Assembly (NCBI GenBank): GCA_041591635.1
Contig: JBFHRO010000105.1
Coordinates: 1-11,320, forward strand
Length of the DNA stretch: 11,320 nucleotides
Direction of reading: 5' to 3'
Source: JACKOD01 sp041591635
GTDB taxonomy: Bacteria; Pseudomonadota; Gammaproteobacteria; Pseudomonadales; Oleiphilaceae
Below are positions 6,040-11,320 of the stretch, in pieces. The notes beneath the pieces were generated by a model. That model was not told where the DNA came from, made no database searches, and saw only the letters and a program-made list of their open reading frames with translations. The first letter of the stretch is position 1. Each line of letters begins with the position of its first letter. Position numbers and translations under genes: made by a program.

Positions 6040-7727
6040 ACCCACCCCCTGTCACGCCAGAAATCGCCGATCAGCCCACCGCCTGGCTGGCCGAAACCCA
6101 CGAAGTCATCAACCAGCCAACCGCGCTGGAGAACTACAACCTCTTTGCCGGTGACCTTGCGCTGCAGGAAGCCGTGGTGCGCGAAGGTGCCGGCTGGGCA
6201 CTGGGGCAGCTTACCGACTACGGCGCCATGGCCGGACAGGCCAGCTATCTGGAGCTTGGCACCCTTGCGAACGAGAACAAACCCGAACTCGATACCCACG
6301 ACCGTTTTGGCCATCGAATTGATCTGGTTCGCTTTCATCCGGCCTACCATCAGTTGATGCAAACCGCGATCCGGCATGGCCTGCATTCCTCCCCCTGGAC
6401 ACACCCCCGCGTCGGCGCGCACGTTGCACGTTCAGCCCTGTGCTATCTGCAAACCCAGGTAGAAGCCTCACATGGCTGCCCCGTTACCATGACCTTTGCC
6501 GCCATTCCCGCATTGCGTTTGCAACCCGAACTGGCCCAACGCTGGGAACCCCGGATTACCGCCTGCGATTATGACCCCCGCAACATTCCCATGGCGCAAA
6601 AACGGGGCTTGACCATCGGCATGGCGATGACAGAAAAACAAGGCGGCTCCGATGTTCGCGCCAACAGCACCCGGGCCAGGCCGATCAAGAGCGAAAGTGA
6701 TGACCTCATGTATGAACTGGTCGGTCACAAGTACTTTGTTTCGGCTCCCATGTGCGATGCCTTTCTGGTGCTGGCCCAGGCACCGGGCGGGCTCACCTGC
6801 TTTCTGCTGCCACGCTGGCGCCCTGACGGCAGCAAGAATCCCATGCAGATACAACGGCTCAAACGCAAAATGGGCAACGTGGCCAACGCCTCCTGCGAGA
6901 CGGAATTGCGCGGCGCCCTGGCCTGGCGGGTGGGAGAAGAAGGACGAGGCGTCGCCACCATCATCGAAATGGTAGCCATGACACGCTTTGACTGCATGAT
7001 GGGATCCAGCGCTGGCATGCGCATGGCGCTCTCCCAGGCTCTGCACCACTGTCAGCAGCGCGCCGCCTTTGGCAAGCGACTGATCAATCAGCCCTTGATG
7101 CAGAACCTGCTTGCCGACCTGGCCCTGGAGCAGGAAGCCGCCCTCGCCTTTACCTTGCGCATTGCCCGGGCGATGGACCATCGCCATCTGGAACACGAGG
7201 ATTTACTGGTTCGACTGTGCACCGCCGTGGGTAAGTACTGGATCTGCAAGCGCACACCCGGTCACGCTTACGAAGCCATGGAGTGCATTGGCGGCAGTGG
7301 CGTAATGGAGGATTCAATGATGCCGCGGCTGTTTCGCGAGTCGCCGGTTAACGCCATTTGGGAGGGCAGCGGCAACATTCAGTGCCTGGACGTGCTGCGC
7401 GCCATTGACAAAACCCCTGCCGTACTGGATGCACTGCATGCCGAATTGCAGGAAGCCAGGGGGGCGCACCCGCTGTTTGATACCTACTGCACCGACCTTT
7501 TCGCCAAACTGGCCGACACTGACGAGCGAGAGTTTCGCAGCCGCGATCTGGTCGATCGCATGGCACTGTCACTGCAATCTGCCCTGCTGTTGCGCCATGC
7601 CCCCAATGCCGTGGCCGATGCATTTTGTTTGTCACGCCTTGGACAAACCGGCCACCATCATTACGGCACCCTGCCCAGAGGAACCCGCTGCCGGGACATT
7701 CTGGCCCGGGCCCACCCTCTGCGCTGA
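6036..7727 (+). CDS. aidB: AidB-like FAD-dependent acyl-CoA dehydrogenase
   Basis: The 563-residue protein resembles E. coli AidB, a flavoprotein of the acyl-CoA dehydrogenase superfamily that is induced in the adaptive response to DNA alkylation and also has weak isovaleryl-CoA dehydrogenase activity. Matches run along the whole length: HEVINQPTALENYNLF (22-37), LQEAVVREGAGW (43-54), VRFHPAYHQLMQ (98-109), PVTMTFAAIPAL (149-160), the FAD loop IGMAMTEKQGGSD (194-206), MTRFDCMMGSSAGMR (315-329) and RESPVNAIWEGSGNIQCLDV (434-453). The segment after about 460 is the diverged C-terminal domain, which in AidB contacts DNA. Length is slightly above E. coli AidB. ATG 6036-6038 overlaps the TetR stop as ATGA, with GGGAAG 7 nt upstream, so the genes are coupled. 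I see no Ada-type box nearby. Control by the TetR protein is more likely here than by Ada, so a role in acyl-CoA metabolism is as plausible as one in alkylation defence. Confidence 0.92.
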   Translation: MNPPPVTPEIADQPTAWLAETHEVINQPTALENYNLFAGDLALQEAVVREGAGWALGQLTDYGAMAGQASYLELGTLANENKPELDTHDRFGHRIDLVRFHPAYHQLMQTAIRHGLHSSPWTHPRVGAHVARSALCYLQTQVEASHGCPVTMTFAAIPALRLQPELAQRWEPRITACDYDPRNIPMAQKRGLTIGMAMTEKQGGSDVRANSTRARPIKSESDDLMYELVGHKYFVSAPMCDAFLVLAQAPGGLTCFLLPRWRPDGSKNPMQIQRLKRKMGNVANASCETELRGALAWRVGEEGRGVATIIEMVAMTRFDCMMGSSAGMRMALSQALHHCQQRAAFGKRLINQPLMQNLLADLALEQEAALAFTLRIARAMDHRHLEHEDLLVRLCTAVGKYWICKRTPGHAYEAMECIGGSGVMEDSMMPRLFRESPVNAIWEGSGNIQCLDVLRAIDKTPAVLDALHAELQEARGAHPLFDTYCTDLFAKLADTDEREFRSRDLVDRMALSLQSALLLRHAPNAVADAFCLSRLGQTGHHHYGTLPRGTRCRDILARAHPLR

Positions 7728-7754
7728 ACCGGGAACCTGCCAATCACCCGCGCC

Positions 7755-8327
7755 TTACCGCAGGGCTTCGCGCCAGTCGCGACCCGACGGCCCCTCAAGC
7801 GTGATGGTCAGGAGATGATAGCTGGCGTGGCCACCTGGCTCAGCCCAGCCGTGAAAAAGGAACTTCATCGACGTCGATCCCGGCGAGGGTGCGGCGGTTA
7901 AATTGAGCGCGTTTCGCCCCGAACTGTCCACTAACGAACCGGTAAAGCTTTTGAATACAAAGCCATTTTTTAACTGTGCCGGCTCGAACACGGTGAAGTC
8001 GCATCGGGAACCAAGGACCTGGTTCTGCGAGTCAACTTTCAGATAAAGGGTTCGGGCACCCGGGTCTGACGGCAACGAGGTATTCAGGCCGGAGACGCAT
8101 CGTGACCCAAAACTCTGGGCATGACTATTGACGTTAAACCCATAGTTCTTGCCTTCCTCGTAAAACACGCCTGCCTTGATAACATAGTCAGCTCTCAAGG
8201 TTGCAGGCTTTTGCAGTTGGGATGGCACCGCAGGGGCACTTTTTTGGAACGCAGACACGGGAAAACCGGCCAGTAACGCGAAGCCAATCCCAATGACCGG
8301 GCAAACCGCAAATTTGCGTGTTTTCAT
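7755..8327 (-). CDS. Secreted protein of unknown function, 190 residues
   Basis: I do not recognise the family. Residues 1-26 are a clear Sec signal peptide: basic MKTRK, a hydrophobic core, and a likely cleavage after PVSA. The mature protein (about 164 residues) is rich in Ser, Gly, Phe and Val, with alternating hydrophobic residues that suggest a beta-sheet domain. Two cysteines, C77 and C109, both sit in a G-S-R-C context (FGSRCVSG and LGSRCDFT) and could form a disulfide in the periplasm. The near-identical GSRC pair also hints at a short internal repeat. ATG 8325-8327 is chosen because AGGAGA lies about 7 nt upstream and the signal peptide begins there; an upstream in-frame start at 8387 would bury it. 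The gene converges on the AidB-like gene (27-nt gap, no terminator seen) and diverges from the next secreted-protein gene. Confidence 0.78.
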   Translation of the reverse strand: MKTRKFAVCPVIGIGFALLAGFPVSAFQKSAPAVPSQLQKPATLRADYVIKAGVFYEEGKNYGFNVNSHAQSFGSRCVSGLNTSLPSDPGARTLYLKVDSQNQVLGSRCDFTVFEPAQLKNGFVFKSFTGSLVDSSGRNALNLTAAPSPGSTSMKFLFHGWAEPGGHASYHLLTITLEGPSGRDWREALR

Positions 8328-8562
8328 GATGTCGCTCTCCTGAGAAGCCTGAACCGATGAACATCTAACAATGATCCTTAAAAGCAATCAAGGAATTTAT
8401 ACACCCATTAAGGAACGCCTAAAACAATTCCAGCCTCCACACGCAAACCATGCGATCGATGGCTAACCCTGTTTGGCCAGCGTATGATTTTGCTTGCACG
8501 ATCAAACAAGAAGAACGCCGCAACCCAATACCGGCAAGCCGGATTTGCCGAAGGAGAAAAAC
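8328..8562. other. Divergent promoter region between two secreted-protein genes
   Basis: This 235-bp, relatively AT-rich stretch must hold promoters for both flanking genes. Candidate -10 boxes are TATAAA on the minus strand (8401-8396) and TATGAT on the plus strand near 8482-8487. Neither has a good -35, so the assignments are weak. CCTTAA near 8377 and TTAAGG near 8409 are inverted relative to each other. A GGCAAGCC-type short repeat lies just ahead of the plus-strand ribosome binding site. I see no small gene. Confidence 0.35.
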
Positions 8563-9408
8563 ATGAACAGCAACCATCCACGCCCTCTGAAACATGTTGT
8601 TGCCCGTGGTTTCTGGATAGCGGGCCTCAGCTTCGCATGGCAGGTAAATGCCGCAACACTTGAGCCTGCACAAGTACAGCAAATAACGGCCAACGTCAGC
8701 TCGGCCACGACCAGCAACGGCGGAACCTTTTTAGCGCTTCAAAGTAGCCATCCGACGACCGCAGAGAACATTGACGGCACCTGGTTCGGCCAGGAGGGCG
8801 ATACGCTGGTGATGTCCAACCATCGCTACCAGGTCACCGAAGACGGGGAGATTCTCGACACAGGGGTGTTTGAAATACAAGGCAATCAGTTGGTCACCCA
8901 ATCACAATTGACCGGACTGGTAATGAGCTATCGTTTGCAGGTGCAAGGCAACTTGCTACGTCTGTACGAACCCGGCAGCGGTGCCACTTACCAGTATCGC
9001 CGGCAGTCCAGCGAAACCGACACCCGGCAACACCAGCCGCCCTCACAACCATCGGGGCCGGCCAGAGAGGAGTCAGCACAAAACCACCTTTTGCAAGGCC
9101 GACTATGCAGTTACTCCGGATCGAGTGGCAGCTACTCCGGCACCAGCAGCTCCTCATCCACCAGGGTATTCTTTGATGGCAATGGCGGCTTTCAATATGG
9201 CTCAGAGTCCTCCATGTCCTCGAGTGCGGGGGGCTATTACAGCGAGACGCCCTACGCCCAGGGGCGTTATCAAGTGCAAGGCAATACGGTTCTGCTGCAG
9301 TTCGCCGATGGCAGTTCGGGCAGTGCCGCCATTTACGAGCGACGCCATGGCCAAATCAGCGCATTGACCTACGAAGGAACTATCTACGCCCAACAGCTTT
9401 GCGACTGA
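8563..9408 (+). CDS. Secreted protein with two related beta-rich domains
   Basis: The family is not one I can name. Residues 1-30 look like a Sec signal peptide (basic start, hydrophobic GFWIAGLSFAW, likely cleavage after VNA). After a Ser/Thr-rich linker comes a first domain (about 72-148) containing GTWFGQEGDTLVMSNHRYQV and LQVQGNLLRLYEPGSG. A Gln/Pro-rich linker (150-175) leads to a second domain (about 178-281) containing FDGNGGFQYGS and YQVQGNTVLLQFADGSSG. QVQGN at 126-130 and 237-241, with similar strands after each, marks an internal duplication; EIQGN at 104-108 may be a third turn. Such patterns suit small lipocalin-like or beta-sandwich domains. C182 and C280 bracket domain two and probably form a disulfide. 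A Ser/Gly/Tyr-rich insert (183-230) looks flexible. ATG 8563 has AAGGAG at 8551-8556, 6 nt upstream. No enzyme motif is visible. Confidence 0.8.
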   Translation: MNSNHPRPLKHVVARGFWIAGLSFAWQVNAATLEPAQVQQITANVSSATTSNGGTFLALQSSHPTTAENIDGTWFGQEGDTLVMSNHRYQVTEDGEILDTGVFEIQGNQLVTQSQLTGLVMSYRLQVQGNLLRLYEPGSGATYQYRRQSSETDTRQHQPPSQPSGPAREESAQNHLLQGRLCSYSGSSGSYSGTSSSSSTRVFFDGNGGFQYGSESSMSSSAGGYYSETPYAQGRYQVQGNTVLLQFADGSSGSAAIYERRHGQISALTYEGTIYAQQLCD

Positions 9409-9592
9409 AGCCCTGACGAAGGCGCAGCCAACAAGGTATTCACAAAGATCGCCTGCATTGTGCGTGCGTTCGCAAGTTTGATAACTCACCCCTGAAAACA
9501 ACGCCCTCCTCATATTGTTGTTGATCAGAAAGTGATAACTTTAGTAACAAGAAAATACACAGAGACAAAAATAACAATCAACGTCCTGCAAA

Positions 9593-9627
9593 GTTGCACC
9601 AAAGCACTCACTCAGAAGTGCAGCAAC
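9593..9627 (+). repeat. Leader hairpin 1
   Basis: GTTGC (9593-9597) pairs with GCAAC (9623-9627) and GCACT (9604-9608) pairs with AGTGC (9617-9621). The two stems stack across an asymmetric internal loop, with an 8-nt apical loop. The 3' strand leads directly into AACAAGAA. There is no T-tract after it, so it is not a terminator. Confidence 0.55.
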
Positions 9628-9629
9628 AA

Positions 9630-9671
9630 GAAGCCGACAACAGATTGCCCGGTTTTCAAGGCATCGGCTTC
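9630..9671 (+). repeat. Leader hairpin 2 with an 8-bp outer stem
   Basis: GAAGCCGA (9630-9637) pairs perfectly with TCGGCTTC (9664-9671). TGCC (9646-9649) then pairs with GGCA (9660-9663), leaving an 8-nt bulge that contains CAACA on the 5' side and a 10-nt loop. It begins 2 nt after hairpin 1 and is followed by AACAAAAATAA. The tandem arrangement within the leader looks designed rather than accidental. Confidence 0.6.
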
Positions 9672-9731
9672 AACAAAAATAAATGTTGGTTAACAACAAG
9701 TTGCCACTGATAGCAAGGTCAGGGACTAGAA

Positions 9732-10700
9732 ATGAAAAACAGACACCATAATAAGGTGAGGATCGCTGTTGTCGGCGTTACGCTCAACCTGCTGCTGGCT
9801 ATCGCGCCTGCAGCCTTTGCAGAACTCAAAGAAATCAACGACGCCGCTATGAGCGACGTCGTTGGCCAGACATTCTTTCGCGTTGACTCTTACCAGGAGA
9901 CCAACGTCAATGTCACTCGCGCCACTCTGGCGATGGATGTAAAAACCGAGCTCAACATCAAACAGGCCACCTTCGGCAAGATGACCAGACTTGGCACCGA
10001 TGTAGATGCAGACATCAATGCCGCCAACTTCACCCTGTCAAAACTCGACAGCGGCAAAATAGAGCCGTTTGTAGCAGCTAATCCCTACATTGAACTCGCC
10101 AAAGAAGGCAACAGAATGATAGGAGTGAGGCTGGGCTTTGAAGACTCGCAGGGGTCTTTGTTGACCAGCATGACGAGTTTTTCTGGCAATCTTGGCCTGC
10201 AAGTAGTTGACGACGCAGGCAAGCCGCTCCCGGTCTACATGCTCAATGACCAGAATGGCCAGGTTGAGAGCCGGGCCACCCAGGTGGGAGTTGTGATTAT
10301 TCCCCCACCGGTCACCCAGCCAGGTAATCTGCCGGTGCAACCAACCACCTCTGTCACCGGAGACCCGGCGTTTGGACAGGATCCCCAGCTGGCAGCCGAT
10401 GTGGCTCCGCCTCCGGTTCCAGAACTGGCCCCCGAGCTGATTACCAACCGGATCAGCAACTTTGAAACCTTTGATATTGGCGGCCAGTCAGGCCCATCGG
10501 GAAAAATGGCAAAAGACTTCTTTATTTCCATGCAATCCAAAGAGATGCTGTGGAAAAGCTTTGCAGGTGGCGACGCCATTAAAGCCGCGCCAGGTGTTCA
10601 TCTGAACATCCCCCAAAGCGCCCCCATAACTCTTGATCAGTTCAAGGCAGGCATTCCGCGGGCAGACATAGGCATGACGCGCGGTTCCGGATTGTTCTGA
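9732..10700 (+). CDS. Secreted protein with an N-terminal L-x-x-I-x-D-x-x-M-S-D-V-x-G-Q motif
   Basis: The 322-residue product has a Sec signal peptide (residues 1-30: basic start with KNRHHNKVR, hydrophobic core, cleavage after AFA). The mature protein opens with ELKEINDAAMSDVVGQ (31-46). Similar openings (L-x-x-L-x-D-x-x-L-S-x-V-x-G-Q) occur in a set of poorly characterised exported gammaproteobacterial proteins, some annotated as FilA-like fimbrial or DUF6160 proteins; I recall the pattern but cannot verify membership. Residues 47-190 are rich in Thr, Asn and Asp with beta-strand periodicity. A Pro-rich linker (191-236) separates a C-terminal part (237-322) containing FETFDIGGQSGPSGKMAKDF. 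There are no cysteines. ATG 9732 has AGGGA upstream. The function is unknown; a surface or fibre-associated role is a guess from export, beta pattern and the membrane-protein gene that follows. Confidence 0.8.
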   Translation: MKNRHHNKVRIAVVGVTLNLLLAIAPAAFAELKEINDAAMSDVVGQTFFRVDSYQETNVNVTRATLAMDVKTELNIKQATFGKMTRLGTDVDADINAANFTLSKLDSGKIEPFVAANPYIELAKEGNRMIGVRLGFEDSQGSLLTSMTSFSGNLGLQVVDDAGKPLPVYMLNDQNGQVESRATQVGVVIIPPPVTQPGNLPVQPTTSVTGDPAFGQDPQLAADVAPPPVPELAPELITNRISNFETFDIGGQSGPSGKMAKDFFISMQSKEMLWKSFAGGDAIKAAPGVHLNIPQSAPITLDQFKAGIPRADIGMTRGSGLF

Positions 10701-10712
10701 GCCATCATCCAC

Positions 10713-10752
10713 AAGGTCGGTGCAGTTGTTCCAAAACAACGCAACCGACCTT
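10713..10752. repeat. Long interrupted hairpin after the 322-residue protein gene
   Basis: AAGGTCGGT (10713-10721) pairs perfectly with ACCGACCTT (10744-10752), and GTTGTT (10725-10730) with AACAAC (10735-10740). A symmetric GCA/GCA internal loop lies between them and the apical loop is CCAA. It starts 12 nt past the stop codon, where a terminator is expected, but no T-tract follows on either strand. It could be a terminator lacking its tail, an mRNA-stabilising end, or an intercistronic processing site. Confidence 0.65.
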
Positions 10753-10846
10753 ATGCACCAACCCTCCCTACGCCATCAATACTCGTCACACCGCTATCGA
10801 CATCCGTGTGCAATTTCCCGCATCCCCCATGTGCTTCAGTCAATAA

Positions 10847-10866
10847 TGGCAATTGCTCGCTTGCCA
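10847..10866. repeat. Inverted repeat TGGCAA-N8-TTGCCA
   Basis: TGGCAA (10847-10852) and TTGCCA (10861-10866) are perfect reverse complements with an 8-nt spacer. The centre-to-centre distance of the half-sites, 14 nt, is not a full helical turn. It lies about 105 nt upstream of the last gene and could be an operator or a small hairpin. The two halves resemble sigma-54 boxes, but the spacing is wrong. Confidence 0.3.
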
Positions 10867-10921
10867 ATGATTCTTTTTCAAGCCGATTTGCCCGAACTTG
10901 CTAACCGTGGCGGCTTCTTCT

Positions 10922-10952
10922 AGGGTTGAAAAAGTTCGCTGATTTCGACCCT
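10922..10952 (+). promoter_or_regulatory. Stem-loop just ahead of the last gene's ribosome binding site
   Basis: AGGGTTGAA (10922-10930) pairs with TTCGACCCT (10944-10952), nine pairs with one wobble, around a 13-nt loop. The stem ends 7 nt before AGGAG (10960-10964). It could influence initiation of the last gene or mark an upstream transcript end; no T-run follows. Confidence 0.4.
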
Positions 10953-10970
10953 TAAAGACAGGAGTCTCTA

Positions 10971-11320
10971 ATGATTGTACTGACAGCCGCGCCATCCAGG
11001 GACGAGCCGGACGCAATCGTGCTGTTACTGGTCATGGGTTTATGTCTGTCGGTGGCGCTGGAATCGGTGGGCTGGGTGTTGGAAAAAAGCCGACTGACGG
11101 AAGTCTTTGGTTTTGCTTCAGTCGTGAAAGTCGAGCAAGCATTGCACTACGCCCATCAGGGCCACTGGGCCGAGCATCTGGATCGAGAGGTGTTGATACA
11201 GACTGTATCCGGCTCTGCTGCCGATGCGAAAAGCACCCCGGCTATCAGCACGCTGATTCAAGAGATTTTCCTCACCCCGCAAGGCAGCTTTCATTTTCAA
11301 TTGCAGGCAAAGGATTCGGC
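10971..11320 (+). CDS. Membrane-anchored protein of unknown function, 3' end missing
   Basis: An open frame starts at ATG 10971 with AGGAG at 10960-10964, 6 nt upstream, and runs off the window after about 116 codons. The visible product begins MIVLTAAPSRDEPDAIV and has one hydrophobic segment (about residues 15-36, VLLLVMGLCLSVALES). A mostly polar region follows, with VEQALHYAHQGHWAEHLDRE and, near the cut, LIQEIFLTPQGSFHFQL. This suggests a short N-terminal anchor with the remainder in the periplasm or cytoplasm. I do not recognise the family. It follows the secreted-protein gene in the same direction with a 270-bp gap, so it may have its own promoter yet belong to the same functional cluster. 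A pilus or fibre assembly role is only a possibility. Confidence 0.72.
   Translation, partial: MIVLTAAPSRDEPDAIVLLLVMGLCLSVALESVGWVLEKSRLTEVFGFASVVKVEQALHYAHQGHWAEHLDREVLIQTVSGSAADAKSTPAISTLIQEIFLTPQGSFHFQLQAKDS

Larger units (their letters stand above)
9409..9731 (+). promoter_or_regulatory. A-rich, structured leader of the 322-residue secreted protein gene
   Basis: This 323-bp gap has no visible gene. It contrasts with the neighbours in being rich in A and in CAACAA-type runs. Five matches to AANAANAA occur: 9546-9553, 9570-9577, 9625-9632, 9672-9679 and 9692-9699 (the last is AACAACAA). This is the motif bound by Hfq with Crc in Pseudomonas catabolite repression. Two strong hairpins lie among them. 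A further imperfect hairpin, GTTGATCA with TGATAAC, lies near 9521-9540. TGTTG/CAACA (about 9684-9698) and CAAC/GTTG compete for the same bases just ahead of the gene. AGGGA at 9721-9725 is the likely ribosome binding site. A sigma-70 promoter is not clear. Crc/Hfq control is an inference that assumes this organism has that system. Confidence 0.5.

Noticed and set aside
6468..7196. A 242-codon minus-strand open frame
   Set aside because: It lies opposite the FAD-binding core of the AidB-like gene and has shadow-frame composition.
10847..10866. A sigma-54 promoter (TGGCA and TTGC boxes)
   Set aside because: The distance between the invariant GG and GC is 13 nt instead of the required 10.

Overview
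The window looks like chromosomal DNA of a Pseudomonas-like gammaproteobacterium. The evidence is a full-length TmcA, an AidB-type acyl-CoA dehydrogenase, a lipase-specific foldase, and a small protein with the C-terminal signature of SutA, an RNA polymerase-associated factor described in Pseudomonas. I see no rRNA, tRNA, CRISPR array, insertion sequence or phage gene. The species cannot be fixed from the sequence alone.

Left part (1-2071). A lipase chaperone gene (136-1182, minus) lies alone, with no lipase beside it. Upstream of it is a 70-residue SutA-like gene (1384-1596, minus), closed by a clear intrinsic terminator (1297-1323) and preceded by a plausible sigma-70 promoter (1675-1702). 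The next roughly 470 bases hold no convincing protein gene. They do hold a strong GC hairpin (1785-1818) and, on the plus strand, a sigma-S-like -10 element followed by a small hairpin and a strong intrinsic terminator (2028-2054). I read the latter as a candidate small RNA of about 100 nt that converges on tmcA.

Middle part (2072-7727). Minus strand: a membrane-anchored peroxiredoxin-like gene (4336-5247) overlaps the start of tmcA (2072-4336) by one base, so the two are probably co-transcribed and translationally coupled. Divergently, on the plus strand, a TetR-family regulator (5368-6039) overlaps an AidB-like acyl-CoA dehydrogenase gene (6036-7727) by four bases. The shared intergenic region carries a perfect TTGACA -35 box and a TGAAT-N4-ATTCA palindrome between the -35 and -10, which suggests repression by the TetR protein itself.

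Right part (7728-11320). This is a run of unrecognised exported proteins: a 190-residue secreted protein (minus), a 281-residue secreted protein with two related beta-rich halves (plus), a 322-residue secreted protein with a conserved-looking motif at its mature N-terminus (plus), and a membrane-anchored protein cut by the window end (plus). The intergenic DNA here is unusually structured. The 323-bp leader of the 322-residue gene has two strong hairpins and at least five AANAANAA (Hfq/Crc-type) motifs. The gap before the last gene has a long interrupted hairpin, an inverted repeat and a stem just ahead of the ribosome binding site. If anything in the window is undescribed, the best candidates are the small RNA near 1950-2054 and the surface-protein cluster from 8563 onward with its A-rich leader.
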